Assembly: GCA_028689585.1 (NCBI GenBank)
Contig: JAQVCW010000018.1
Location: 1-64,000, forward strand
Source of the DNA: Lachnospiraceae bacterium
Lineage (GTDB): Bacteria > Bacillota > Clostridia > Lachnospirales > Lachnospiraceae
Direction of reading: 5' to 3'
DNA: 64,000 bases
In this document: positions 34,339 to 43,658 of the stretch, piece after piece
How the letters are laid out: the number at the start of each line of letters is the position of its first letter
How positions within the stretch are numbered: the first letter of the stretch is position 1
Translations under genes and position numbers: made by a program
The notes under the pieces: generated by a model
Seen by the model: only the letters and a program-made list of their open reading frames with translations
What the model was told of the DNA's origin: nothing
Database searches by the model: none

Positions 34339-35334
34339 CTATCCCTCCTTTGCCATTTCACGGATAAGTGCTTGACGCACAAGTAGAAATAACAGAATGA
34401 TTGTCAACCCACATATCGTGTAATAAACACCGTTTGCAGAGGGCATACCCCTATATGCATTTTTCATCGCCATAAAGAGATGATACATAGGGTGATATGT
34501 GATCCAGCTCCAGGCAATTCCTGTCTGCCCAACAAGAAAAACCGGTGTTGTAATGAACACTGCCAAGACAAGGTACAGTAATGAAAATTGCTTGAAGTCC
34601 GGCAATTGTACCGCACAGAAAAATCCCACTAAAGCCATGATCAGGGATAGAATAGCTGTCTGTGCCAAAACGTAAGGCAGCACCAACAATCCCTCTAAAG
34701 CACCTAAGTTTATGACGGTCAGAAATGTGGAGAATACAAGGTCGGACAGCAGAAACAAGCTGAGTTTTGAAAGCATAAAAGCTGTTTTACTTATAGGCAG
34801 TACTCCATGAATACGGACAACACCCATCTGCTTTTCTTTGAACAACATAGAAGCAATCCCCAAAAATCCTACGGCCGCCAACTCGAAAAACAAAAACTCA
34901 CAAGTGATTTCCCGACGGCTTTTCATTTCTTTATTATCTTTACCTGTTATTTCTGACACAGTTTGATTTGAGGGGGATAATAAAGACAATGCATAGGCAG
35001 CACGATAGTTGTCGGTTTTCTGTATATTTGATGAAACCATAGTAACTTGCGGTGTCCCACTTGACATATCAATTCCGACAGCGTAACCGTCCCCGCTTTT
35101 TGTATTTAATTCTTCTAAACTGTCAACTCTAACTATATCAGCAGACAGTTCTTGCTGCACAGAAAGCGGATCGTAAAGATATACCGGGTAAATATCCTGG
35201 TCTAAATTCACATAGAGAAAATTGATATAGCAAGAGTAGAGGACGAGAGAACCAAACGCAAGCAGTAAAAATTTGCTCGACCACATCAATTGGAAGTCCT
35301 TTTTTAGCAAGGAAAGAAAGCCTCTCCACATCAC
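34339..35334 (-). CDS. ABC-2 type exporter permease
   Basis: A 331-residue permease with the same layout as its downstream neighbour: an N-terminal helix (FLLLAFGSLVLYSCYINFLY), an extracellular segment at about 45-135, and five C-terminal helices (FFELAAVGFLGIASMLF, LIMALVGFFCAVQLP, LLYLVLAVFITTPVFLVG). It overlaps the ATPase gene by four bases. The two permeases probably form a heterodimer. Export of, or immunity to, a peptide or drug is the likely role. Confidence 0.85.
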   Translation of the reverse strand: MMWRGFLSLLKKDFQLMWSSKFLLLAFGSLVLYSCYINFLYVNLDQDIYPVYLYDPLSVQQELSADIVRVDSLEELNTKSGDGYAVGIDMSSGTPQVTMVSSNIQKTDNYRAAYALSLLSPSNQTVSEITGKDNKEMKSRREITCEFLFFELAAVGFLGIASMLFKEKQMGVVRIHGVLPISKTAFMLSKLSLFLLSDLVFSTFLTVINLGALEGLLVLPYVLAQTAILSLIMALVGFFCAVQLPDFKQFSLLYLVLAVFITTPVFLVGQTGIAWSWITYHPMYHLFMAMKNAYRGMPSANGVYYTICGLTIILLFLLVRQALIREMAKEG

Positions 35335-36176
35335 AGCAACCCCCTCCCGGTATATTGAATAAAGATATCTTCAAGTGTCGGCTCTTTGGAGTGAATGCTG
35401 ATAATCTCGTCATAGGGAAAAGAAATTCCTGCCCTTAGCCTGGGCATTTCAATGACTGTCATATGCCGCTTCCTTTGATACAGATAATCAATTTCGACCT
35501 GATGATTGCTGTTTTTTTCTTTTAGCTTCTTCGGTGTGTCTATTACCTTGATTTCACCGTCTGCGATAAAAGCAACCCTGTCACAAAGTAAGTCTGCGTC
35601 CATCATGTTATGCGTAGTCAAAAAAACAGTTGTCCCTTTTTTTCGTTCTTCTTCAATGATTTTACGAAACAGGACTGCTCCTTGTGGATCAAGCCCGCTG
35701 GTGGGCTCGTCTAAAAACAAGAGCTTCGGATTACTCTGCAAAGCTCTTGCCATGCTGATACGCTGTCTCATTCCCTTAGAGTACGAGGATACGGGCTTAT
35801 GAACAAAATCTTTTTTGAACTCCAGCATATCCAATAATTCATCTATACTGCGCCGCTGTTCGGCAGGATAAAATGAAGCAAAATAGTTTAAATTGTCAAG
35901 GGCGCTTAAATTGGTATATAGATACGGAAACTCAAACAGAACGCCAATTTTTTCCTGTAATTCCTTTTGCCGGCCGTTTATCGGTTTACCGAACAGGCGG
36001 ACAATTCCGTCATACCCGCTTAAGATACCTGTTAAGATTTTTTGCGTGGTAGACTTACCGGAGCCGTTGGGCCCTAGAAATCCAAAGATTTCACCGGGAG
36101 CAACTGAAAATGTCAGTCCATGCAAGGTTTGTATTTGCTGCCTGTAAGCAAATACTAAGTTTTCAACCGCAATCAT
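35331..36176 (-). CDS. ABC exporter ATPase
   Basis: A 281-residue ATPase with Walker A GPNGSGKSTT, signature YSKGMRQR, Walker B LLFLDEPTSGLD and switch His in TTHNMMDA. The last 60 residues form the usual C-terminal extension of drug or lantibiotic exporters. It overlaps the small membrane-protein gene (ATGA) upstream and the permease downstream. Confidence 0.94.
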   Translation of the reverse strand: MIAVENLVFAYRQQIQTLHGLTFSVAPGEIFGFLGPNGSGKSTTQKILTGILSGYDGIVRLFGKPINGRQKELQEKIGVLFEFPYLYTNLSALDNLNYFASFYPAEQRRSIDELLDMLEFKKDFVHKPVSSYSKGMRQRISMARALQSNPKLLFLDEPTSGLDPQGAVLFRKIIEEERKKGTTVFLTTHNMMDADLLCDRVAFIADGEIKVIDTPKKLKEKNSNHQVEIDYLYQRKRHMTVIEMPRLRAGISFPYDEIISIHSKEPTLEDIFIQYTGRGLL

Positions 36177-36325
36177 TCTTCACCACCCCATTTATCTTTA
36201 CGATTATCCTCTTTCTCTTTTTGCTGCCTGCTCCACCATTTCATAAGCTTAACCTTAAATGGGATAGAGATAATCACCACGGCAGCAATCATTAACCACC
36301 AATACCATTCTAATCCTAAAAGCAT
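36173..36325 (-). CDS. 50-residue membrane protein, first gene of the ABC exporter operon
   Basis: On the minus strand a strong AGGAGG at 36335-36340 precedes an ATG at 36325. The product starts MLLGLEWYWWLMIAAVVIIS, giving one aromatic-rich transmembrane helix at about 3-24. A basic, charged tail follows (KVKLMKWWSRQQKEKEDNRK) and ends GGEE. The stop overlaps the ATPase start as ATGA, which indicates translational coupling and a real gene. The family is not recognised. It could be a transporter subunit or a regulator of the kinase. Confidence 0.75.
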   Translation of the reverse strand: MLLGLEWYWWLMIAAVVIISIPFKVKLMKWWSRQQKEKEDNRKDKWGGEE

Positions 36326-36366
36326 ACTCGTTTACCTCCTCTTATAGCATAGTTTAGGAAGGTGCG

Positions 36367-36402
36367 GTGAAATTGAAGTGGGTTGGTTGTGAAATCGAAG
36401 TG
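36367..36402 (-). promoter_or_regulatory. direct-repeat operator upstream of the exporter operon
   Basis: GTGAAATTGAAGTG (36367-36380) and GTGAAATCGAAGTG (36389-36402) repeat at 22-bp spacing, two helical turns, 42-77 bp upstream of the small gene. This is the geometry expected for an OmpR-type dimer, probably the regulator at 37546-38211. Confidence 0.65.
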
Positions 36403-36408
36403 AAATAA

Positions 36409-36443
36409 AAACGTCTTGCTCCATTTACAGAAGCAAGGCGTTT
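36409..36443 (-). terminator. terminator of the two-component operon
   Basis: AAACGTCTTGCT / AGCAAGGCGTTT (one wobble) around a short loop, about 12 bp after the kinase stop and just upstream of the exporter promoter. Confidence 0.75.
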
Positions 36444-36454
36444 CAATATGGAAT

Positions 36455-37549
36455 TTATGCTATTGTAGGAAAATCAAAAGAAAATTCAACGCCATTCGGC
36501 AGATTTTGGACGCCATAGTCAGTGTGGTATATGGATAGGATCTTGGCAACAATAGAAAGTCCAAGCCCAGAGCCGCTATGAGCATCATTCTGCGGGGGTT
36601 CCCCATGATAGAACTTTTCCCAAACCTTAGAAATATCCTGTGGCGGTATCCGCTTTCCCTGATTGTATATTTTGAATTGCAGTTTGTTTTCCCGGCAAAT
36701 AACAGAGAAATGGATTTTACCGTTATCACTGACATGGTTTCTGGCATTTTGTATCAAATTGTTAAGAACTTGTTCCATGCGGTATCTATCCGCATAGATA
36801 AAAGCCTTGGCCTCGGGCAGTTCATAAGTAAAGTGGTAATTTGCATTTGGTGTATCAATCAGCAAGCGCCCGGCAACGGTTTCAACCAATTCTATAAAGT
36901 CAAAGCGTTCTTCTGACAGTTTTGCGGCTCCTGCTTCCAACGCCGATAAATCAAGCAAAGACACTATCATTGTATTCATGCGTTCTGCTGCAGACAAAAT
37001 AACATCCATATACTGCTGCTTTTTCTGCTCGTCCGTTTCATCTTTTAGGCCTTCCACATAAGCACGGACAATACCAAGGGGCGTTTTCATTTCGTGAGAT
37101 AAGCTGTCAACCAATTCTTTTCTTTGTGTCAGTAGTAAATGCTCCTGTATCACATCTTTTTCAAGTTGTTTGTTTGCCGCTTCTAATTGTTCAAGGGTTT
37201 CCCCCAGATTAGAAAACATGGTATTAAGCTTTTGCGAAAGCTCTCCAAATTCATCATCTGTGCGAATATTGCAATGTGCCGAGAAATCCAACGCTGCCAT
37301 TTGTCCCGCCGTGTGATTTATTTCACTAAGGGGCTTTGAAATGAAACGCCCAAGCATAATGTCTACGCCCACAATAACCAGTACCAGAAGTGCGAACCAA
37401 ATCACAAAAGCTATGCTTCGATTCGTCGGCAATTCTGATGTAAACACATAAAATAACACGATAATGCCGCCGGTCAATTTTGAAAGCAGCAAAACTTTTT
37501 TTCTGATTGTATTCAGATGAAACCACTTTTTAATCATTTTCATATTCAT
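36455..37549 (-). CDS. sensor histidine kinase with HAMP domain
   Basis: A 364-residue kinase. Two adjacent helices (about 17-38 and 44-66) with a minimal loop lead to HAMP (about 65-120). HisKA has SLSHEMKTPLGIV, and HATPase has LIQNARNHVSDNG and SGSGLGLSIVAKI. The near absence of an extracellular sensor suggests it detects a membrane signal or the state of its transporter. It overlaps the response regulator by four bases. Confidence 0.93.
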   Translation of the reverse strand: MNMKMIKKWFHLNTIRKKVLLLSKLTGGIIVLFYVFTSELPTNRSIAFVIWFALLVLVIVGVDIMLGRFISKPLSEINHTAGQMAALDFSAHCNIRTDDEFGELSQKLNTMFSNLGETLEQLEAANKQLEKDVIQEHLLLTQRKELVDSLSHEMKTPLGIVRAYVEGLKDETDEQKKQQYMDVILSAAERMNTMIVSLLDLSALEAGAAKLSEERFDFIELVETVAGRLLIDTPNANYHFTYELPEAKAFIYADRYRMEQVLNNLIQNARNHVSDNGKIHFSVICRENKLQFKIYNQGKRIPPQDISKVWEKFYHGEPPQNDAHSGSGLGLSIVAKILSIYHTDYGVQNLPNGVEFSFDFPTIA

Positions 37550-38211
37550 ACCTCAAACTTGTAGCCGGAACGTATCAGTGTGACAATGTAGCGCCCCTCT
37601 GAGCCAAGCTTCTGCCGCAAGGTTTTGATATGGGTATCAACGGTTCGGGTGCTTCCCTCAAAATCATATCCCCAAATACGGTTTAGCAACTGCTCACGGG
37701 AAAAAACCTGATTTTTGTTCTGCATGAAAAAACGCAGTAATTCAAATTCCTTATGGGTTAAATCAATGTTGTCACCTGCAGCAGTAACGCTGTGTGAAGC
37801 TGGGACTAAAGTCAGATTACCAACGGTCAGCGCTTCCCGTGTATTTTCCAACGAGGAACGGCGCAGTAAAGCGTTGACTTTTGCCAACAGTACCTTTGGG
37901 CTGAATGGCTTTGTCACGTAATCATCTGCGCCGATGTCATATCCCTTCAGCTTATCGTCCTCACCCTCTTTTGCGGTAAGAAAGATAATAGGGAGATCAT
38001 ACATTTCCCTTGCTATTTTGCAGACAGTAAAGCCGTCCAGGTGTGGCATCATAATGTCTAAAATCGCCAGGTCCACAGGGTTATTCTTCAAAATCGCAAC
38101 AGCGTCTATGCCATCGTCAGCCGTAATGCAGGAATGACCGCCGCGCTTCATGTATTCCGCAATAATATCCTGCATATTCTTTTCATCTTCTGCAATTAAA
38201 ATAATAGCCAT
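37546..38211 (-). CDS. OmpR-family response regulator
   Basis: A 221-residue regulator. The receiver has EDE, phospho-acceptor Asp in LAILDIMMPHLDGF, FLTAKEGED and VTKPF. The winged helix contains LTHKEFELLRFFMQNK and GSTRTVDTHIKTLRQKLG. ATG 38211 is preceded by AAAGGAT at seven bases; the earlier in-frame codons up to 38241 lack a site. It probably controls the exporter operon through the repeats at 36367-36402. Confidence 0.94.
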   Translation of the reverse strand: MAIILIAEDEKNMQDIIAEYMKRGGHSCITADDGIDAVAILKNNPVDLAILDIMMPHLDGFTVCKIAREMYDLPIIFLTAKEGEDDKLKGYDIGADDYVTKPFSPKVLLAKVNALLRRSSLENTREALTVGNLTLVPASHSVTAAGDNIDLTHKEFELLRFFMQNKNQVFSREQLLNRIWGYDFEGSTRTVDTHIKTLRQKLGSEGRYIVTLIRSGYKFEV

Positions 38212-38458
38212 TTCACTCATCCTTTCGAGATAACTTACCAATATAATTATATACGGTCAGTCAAATGGAAGCAATGGCTAACCGAAACATTCATCTTTAT
38301 TGCATATTTCCCAAAATGATTCTATAATGGAAGACAGGATACACAAGCCTTTGCGGCGCTGAGACGTAAGCCTCGCAGTGCGAACGCAGGGGTGCATTTA
38401 AAAATAGAAATGGATACATAGAGACAATCGCAGCAGGAGAGAAAGGAAAGGGAACGAA

Positions 38459-39592
38459 ATGGAATTTAGCAGAAAAAAATTAGGATTTGGATTGATGAGA
38501 CTGCCTTCTCTGGACAAGGATGATTCTTCTAAAATCGATCTTGAGCAGGTAAAGAAAATGGTAGATGTTTTTCTGGAAAGAGGATTTACCTATTTTGATA
38601 CGGCATGGATGTACTGTGGTTTTAAAAGTGAAGATGCGGCGAAAGAGGTGCTGGTATCGCGCCATCCCAGAGACAGCTACACGCTGACGACGAAGCTGCA
38701 TTCGGGCTTTTTGAAGTCAAAAGAGGACCGGGACCGCATCTTTGAGGAACAGAGACGGAAAACAGGAGTGGAGTATTTTGACTTTTATCTGCTGCATGAT
38801 ATCAATGCACACAGCATAGAGGTCTATAATAAACTGGACTGTTTTCAGTGGATTCAGGAGAAGAAAAATCAGGGACTGATCAAACATATGGGATTTTCTT
38901 TCCACGATGGACCGGAGCTGCTGGACAAAGTTCTGACGGAACATCCGGAATTAGAATTTGTGCAGCTGCAGATCAATTATCTGGACTGGGACAGTGCAGG
39001 CGTTCAGTCGCGCAAGTGCTATGAGGTAGCGGTCAAACACAATAAGCCGGTGATCGTCATGGAGCCGGTAAAGGGCGGTACTCTGGCAAAGGTTCCGGAG
39101 GAAGTGGAACGGATCTTTAAGGAATACGCACCGGACAGCTCGATTCCATCCTGGGCGATTCGTTTTGCCGCCAGCCTGGACAATGTAAAGATGGTTCTGT
39201 CCGGGATGTCCGACATGGAGCAGATCGAGGATAATACGAGTTACATGAGTGAGTTTCAGCCAGTCAATCAGGAAGAACAGGAGCTGATCTGGAAAGCGGT
39301 GGATATGATCAACTCCACGATCGCAATTCCCTGTACGGGATGTTCTTATTGTACCGATGGGTGTCCGCAGCAGATTCCGATCCCGAAGTACTTCTCACTT
39401 TATAATGCGGATCTGCAGGAAGCAGCGGAAAAAGGCTGGTCCTCACACGGAGAGTATTATGCAAATCTTACAAAAACATTCGGCAAAGCGAGTGAATGTA
39501 TAGAATGCGGTCAATGCGAAGGTGTCTGCCCGCAGCATCTGCCGATCATAGAGTATTTGAAAAAGGTTGCAGACCGGTTTGAGGCGGAATAA
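38459..39592 (+). CDS. aldo/keto reductase with C-terminal 4Fe-4S ferredoxin domain
   Basis: A 377-residue protein. The AKR barrel (1-280) has Asp and Tyr in [11 protein letters not shown], Lys in LTTKLHSGF and His in FYLLHDIN. Residues about 285-370 carry two four-cysteine clusters, [12 protein letters not shown] and [12 protein letters not shown], each able to hold 4Fe-4S. Such fusions in anaerobes use ferredoxin-type electron transfer. Substrate unknown. Followed after 106 bp by a nitroreductase gene. Confidence 0.93.
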   Translation: MEFSRKKLGFGLMRLPSLDKDDSSKIDLEQVKKMVDVFLERGFTYFDTAWMYCGFKSEDAAKEVLVSRHPRDSYTLTTKLHSGFLKSKEDRDRIFEEQRRKTGVEYFDFYLLHDINAHSIEVYNKLDCFQWIQEKKNQGLIKHMGFSFHDGPELLDKVLTEHPELEFVQLQINYLDWDSAGVQSRKCYEVAVKHNKPVIVMEPVKGGTLAKVPEEVERIFKEYAPDSSIPSWAIRFAASLDNVKMVLSGMSDMEQIEDNTSYMSEFQPVNQEEQELIWKAVDMINSTIAIPCTGCSYCTDGCPQQIPIPKYFSLYNADLQEAAEKGWSSHGEYYANLTKTFGKASECIECGQCEGVCPQHLPIIEYLKKVADRFEAE

Positions 39593-39698
39593 GAGAGAAT
39601 AAAAGCAGAGGCGTTTTTGAAACAGCACACGAAAATCAGCGAAGGGTGGAAGCGCTGGTCATGTGAGAAGGATATCACAGAAAAAATGGAGGTATAAC

Positions 39699-40226
39699 AT
39701 GAGTGATGTTTTAGAAAAAATGAAATCAAGAAGGAGTATCCGCAAGTACAAAGAGGATATGATTCCGCAGGAAATATTGGATCAGATTATTGAGGCAGGT
39801 ACCTATGCAGCGAATGGCATGGGACAACAGAACACAATCATCATTCAGGTGACGAATAAGGAATTGCGGGATGAAATTTCAAAAATGAACGGTCAGATTG
39901 GCGGATGGAAGGAAGACTTTGATCCATTTTATGGAGCACCGGTGATGCTGATTGTTCTCGCCAAAAAAGAATGGCCAAATCGCGTTTATGACGGAAGCCT
40001 TGTGATGGGAAATCTGATGCTTGCAGCACATGAACTCGGAATCGGAAGCTGCTGGATCCACAGAGCAAAGGAAGAATTTGAGTCCGAGTGGGGGAAAAAC
40101 CTGCTGAAATCTCTTGGCATAGAAGAAGAGTATGAAGGAATCGCCCATTGCGCATTAGGGTATGCGGACGGCGAATATCCAAAAGCAGCGGCAAGAAAAG
40201 AAAACAGAGTTTTTTATTTGAAATAA
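39699..40226 (+). CDS. nitroreductase-family flavoprotein
   Basis: A 175-residue FMN-dependent reductase. The FMN-phosphate motif SRRSIRKYK is at 9-17, and the dimer segment GSLVMGNLMLAAHELGIGSC is conserved. ATG 39699 follows AATGGAGG. It probably reduces nitro compounds or quinones with NAD(P)H, working with the neighbouring AKR in redox housekeeping. Confidence 0.92.
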   Translation: MSDVLEKMKSRRSIRKYKEDMIPQEILDQIIEAGTYAANGMGQQNTIIIQVTNKELRDEISKMNGQIGGWKEDFDPFYGAPVMLIVLAKKEWPNRVYDGSLVMGNLMLAAHELGIGSCWIHRAKEEFESEWGKNLLKSLGIEEEYEGIAHCALGYADGEYPKAAARKENRVFYLK

Positions 40227-40323
40227 ATTCTGATTTTGCAGGGAAAAGGCTGGCTGATGGGATAGAGGAATTTGTGGAATACGGCCCGTTTTAAAAAATA
40301 TGAAAAATGGGGAATCGATTATT

Positions 40324-40632
40324 ATGAATAATATGGATAATATTTTTATGACGGAAGCGATACGTTTGTCGGCTCTGGCGGTGGAGCACGGAAATGAGCC
40401 ATTTGGTGCGGTTCTTGTAAAGGATGAAAAAATGGTGTGGACAAAGCTGGGGACACTGGTCTATGCCGCCAGCAATATGGAACTGGAAAAAATTCTGGGC
40501 AATGAGGGATGCAATTGTTCTGAAATGGTTTTTGCGCATTCATTTCACAGACCAGAGGTACGTGCCGGAGTTTTGAGAGAAGAAAGCCTTCGAATCTTAA
40601 CGGACTACTTCGGCAGTCATGCAAAAGGGTAA
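40324..40632 (+). pseudogene. nucleoside-deaminase gene with catalytic core deleted in frame
   Basis: A 102-codon open frame that begins as a cytidine/guanine-type deaminase (MTEAIRLSALAVEHGNEPFG, AVLVKDEK) and jumps directly to the C-terminal part (MVWTKLGTLVYAASNMELEK). The segment between should contain the zinc-binding HAE and PCxxC motifs, about 45-50 residues; both are missing. Full-length relatives are about 150 residues. The product could not deaminate by the usual mechanism. The open frame suggests a recent deletion or retained scaffold use. Confidence 0.75.
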
Positions 40633-40637
40633 ATGAT

Positions 40638-42413
40638 ATGAGCTGGTCATGGAAGACGAAGCCGAGAAGCATTATAAAAACGGTACAGTGGTTTTCATCT
40701 TTTGCTTCTCTGGAGGGAGAAAACTGGGATAAGAAATCCCCGGCAGTCAGCAGGAAGGACGGCAAAGCGGTTCATCCGATCAGAAGAACTTATATTTATT
40801 CAGCGCACAGTGATGAGGATACCTGGTTATCCTCCATTTCTTTAAAAGATTATCTGCTGGGTCAGAAGGATGAAAAAGAGACGGAAGCAAACGGCAGGAT
40901 GGACAAGGGTGCTTACGAATTCTTTGGATTCGGGTACATAAAAAGAGATGGTACGATTGCGGTCACTGAGGTTGGAAATAAAATTGTCCAGGGCACGTTT
41001 GATGACGAGGATTATCTGAAGCAGCTGCTGAAGCTGCGGGTGCCCAATTATGTATATAATGAAAGCAGAATAAAAAAAGAAAAATTTGTATTTCCCATGC
41101 AGATTGTGTTAAAGGCTTTTTTGGAATATGAAAGCCTCAATCGGAGTGAACTGGCTCTGATCTTTGGCTGTGATGATACGGAGGATATTCCGAAGACAAT
41201 AGCAGCGATCGGCCGGTTTAAGGATGAATATGCGGTTCTGAAGAATAAGAATGATACGGGAAAGGTAAAAGAGCTCTTTTGCAGCATCTATAAGGATGCA
41301 TATGGAAAGATGGAAAATAAAGCGGACAGCTATTATGATTATGCGGAGGCTTTTTCAAGGACGCTGATTTATACCGGCCTTTTTTCGTCTTCCGGCAGAA
41401 GTATCGCTACGAAGATAAGAATTGCGGAGCATTCCAGAGCAAAGGTAAGAATGCTCCAGGAACAGTATGACTTTATTCATCCGCAGCTCATTTCTCTGGA
41501 TGAATATATGCAGTGGTTCGGCAGTTCCCGGACCATTGGTCTGCCCTGGGAAAATCCGGAAGAAAGAAAAACGATCATTGCGGAAAAAGCAGCGATCCTC
41601 ACTTCCCGGATGGAAGAAGTGGGCACGGAATATCAGGAAAAAGCCAGAATCTCATTTGCAGATATCAGCAAAATTGTTTCTGACGCGGAAGCAGCATCGA
41701 ATGTCAGTGATTTGAAAATATTTGAAAACATATTGAGCGATGCCATTGTCTCTCATAATGAAGAGTATTTTATTCGGGTGCTGTCAAAGACAGAGGCTGA
41801 GAGGAAGAATATCCTGGACAAATTCGGAGATATTCTGGCGAATGAGGATATGAGCGCTCTGTGGCTGGAGGTAAATACCTGGAAATCACTGATTGCAATT
41901 TCGGGAGAGCAGACGGTAAAACGGAATTTTAAGATCGAAGATGATCTGACGCCGAAAAGCTTTGCACCGGGGGTGGGCAATACTCCGGACATGGAGCTGT
42001 ACCGGGACGGATACATTATTATTCCGGAGGTTTCTTTAATGACCGGGGTGCGGCAGTGGGAGCATGAGGCTTCCAGCGTGATTGCCCATGTGCTCAGCTT
42101 CATCAAAGAATATAAGGAAAAGCAGGTACTGGGGCTGTTTTTGTCCTCGCGCATCCATGTGCGGACCGCATGGCAGTTCTTTATTTTGAACCGGGAAAGC
42201 TGGGTAGGAGCACCGGTGCCGGTCATTCCGCTGACAATCGGGCAGTATGTGGATGTGGTTGATTTTATCTATACCCGGGAACGGACGATCGATGATTTCA
42301 AGGAACTGCTGGAACGGATCGCGAAAAACTCTGCGGTTTGTGATAATTTTGAAATCTGGGAAAAGGCGATTGCGGCCTGCATCCAAAGCTGGAAGCAGGA
42401 AAAAGCTGCCTGA
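40638..42413 (+). CDS. AlwI-like type IIS restriction endonuclease
   Basis: A 591-residue protein that I place in the AlwI-type restriction group. The N-terminus (WSWKTKPRSIIKTVQWFSSF) resembles the DNA-recognition part. The C-terminal region has a PD...E-x-S/T layout (GNTPDMELYRDG, then IIIPEVSLMTGVRQWEHEAS), typical of PD-(D/E)xK nucleases related to FokI, MlyI and AlwI. No DNA methyltransferase gene is present in the window. Pattern recognition only; identity should be checked by profile search. Starts five bases after the deaminase remnant. Confidence 0.65.
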   Translation: MSWSWKTKPRSIIKTVQWFSSFASLEGENWDKKSPAVSRKDGKAVHPIRRTYIYSAHSDEDTWLSSISLKDYLLGQKDEKETEANGRMDKGAYEFFGFGYIKRDGTIAVTEVGNKIVQGTFDDEDYLKQLLKLRVPNYVYNESRIKKEKFVFPMQIVLKAFLEYESLNRSELALIFGCDDTEDIPKTIAAIGRFKDEYAVLKNKNDTGKVKELFCSIYKDAYGKMENKADSYYDYAEAFSRTLIYTGLFSSSGRSIATKIRIAEHSRAKVRMLQEQYDFIHPQLISLDEYMQWFGSSRTIGLPWENPEERKTIIAEKAAILTSRMEEVGTEYQEKARISFADISKIVSDAEAASNVSDLKIFENILSDAIVSHNEEYFIRVLSKTEAERKNILDKFGDILANEDMSALWLEVNTWKSLIAISGEQTVKRNFKIEDDLTPKSFAPGVGNTPDMELYRDGYIIIPEVSLMTGVRQWEHEASSVIAHVLSFIKEYKEKQVLGLFLSSRIHVRTAWQFFILNRESWVGAPVPVIPLTIGQYVDVVDFIYTRERTIDDFKELLERIAKNSAVCDNFEIWEKAIAACIQSWKQEKAA

Positions 42414-42446
42414 CTTTAGCATCATAAAACAGAAAGTGTATACAAA

Positions 42447-43559
42447 ATGAAAAAAGAAGAGAAAATTTATCGAATTTTTATTATTAATCCTGGATCTACA
42501 TCAACGAAGCTGTCCATGTTTGAAAATGAGAAATGTTTATTTACTACGGATGTATTTCATGATTCGGCGGAACTGCTGAAGTTCCCGACCATTAATGATC
42601 AACTGGATTTCAGGATGGAAGTGGTTCGTAAATTTCTGGAAGAGGATCGGATCGATCTGACGGGGATCGATGCGATTGTAGGAAGAGGCGGCGGCTGTTA
42701 TTCGGTAGCCAGCGGAGTGTATCAGATTGATGACCGTCTGATTCAGGATACGAGAGAAGTCAAGGGCGGATTGTATCATTCTTCTATGTTGGGAGTGCAG
42801 ATGGCAAATGAACTGCAGAAGCAGTATGGCGGCCTTATGCTCATGATGGATCCGCCGGTGGTGGATGAATTGTGGGATCTGGCACGCCTGACCGGTGTGG
42901 ACGGAGTATACCGCAGGGCGGTTTCCCATGCACTGAATTTGAAGGCAACGGCCAGATTTCATGCGGCACGTATGGGGCGCAGATATGAGGATCTCAGCCT
43001 GATCGTCTGTCATATCGATGGCGGCATTTCTATTACGGCTCATCAAAAGGGACGCATGATTGACGGCAATGATGCAGGGGGCGGAGAAGGACCATTCACC
43101 CCTACCCGTATGGGATCCATGGCAGTGACAGATATGATACGGTATTTTGGCGAAAAGTCACCGGAAGAACTGAAAGCGCTCTGCAGCCAGGCAGGCGGCC
43201 TGACCAGCTATTACAGTACTTCCAATTCTGATGCAGTCCATAAAATGGTGGAGGTAGGGGATAAGAAGGCCGTCAGAGTATGGCGGGCTATGATATATCA
43301 GGTAATCAAATATATCGGTTCCATGAGCACTGTCCTTAGAGGGCAGGTGGATGGGATCGTGCTGACCGGCGGGCTGATGCGGTTTGAGGATGCAGCGCAG
43401 CAGATAGAGGAAAGCTGCGAATGGATCGCACCGGTATCCGTATATCCCGGAGAACTGGAGCAGGAAGCCATGGCGGAAGGCGCACTGAGCGTTCTGCGCG
43501 GAGAAAAAGAGGCAAAGCGCTATACCGGGAAGCCGGTATGGTCTGGATTTGAGGAGTAA
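42447..43559 (+). CDS. buk: butyrate kinase
   Basis: A 370-residue member of the acetate/butyrate kinase family. The signature IINPGSTSTKLSMFENEK is at the N-terminus, and the phosphate and ADP loops DGGISITAHQKGRMIDGNDA and GIVLTGGLMR follow. It makes butyrate and ATP from butyryl phosphate, or acts on related branched acyl phosphates. No phosphotransbutyrylase gene is adjacent, unlike the usual ptb-buk pair. The ribosome site is weak. Confidence 0.9.
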   Translation: MKKEEKIYRIFIINPGSTSTKLSMFENEKCLFTTDVFHDSAELLKFPTINDQLDFRMEVVRKFLEEDRIDLTGIDAIVGRGGGCYSVASGVYQIDDRLIQDTREVKGGLYHSSMLGVQMANELQKQYGGLMLMMDPPVVDELWDLARLTGVDGVYRRAVSHALNLKATARFHAARMGRRYEDLSLIVCHIDGGISITAHQKGRMIDGNDAGGGEGPFTPTRMGSMAVTDMIRYFGEKSPEELKALCSQAGGLTSYYSTSNSDAVHKMVEVGDKKAVRVWRAMIYQVIKYIGSMSTVLRGQVDGIVLTGGLMRFEDAAQQIEESCEWIAPVSVYPGELEQEAMAEGALSVLRGEKEAKRYTGKPVWSGFEE

Positions 43560-43658
43560 AAACGGATCAGACAGGGAGACTTCCGTTTGAACCGGCAGAA
43601 AAATATTGCTGCGAGGCCCGCTGTGCTTCGCGTGACATGCTCTGCGCGGCTCTGTTAA

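Noticed and set aside
38330-38410. Structured RNA in the leader of the iron-sulfur AKR gene
   Set aside because: Some GC-rich partial pairing, but no clear stem-loop or repeat could be drawn with confidence.
43560-43658. Terminator or regulatory RNA between butyrate kinase and ROK genes
   Set aside because: Only weak GC-rich partial complementarity and no T-run.
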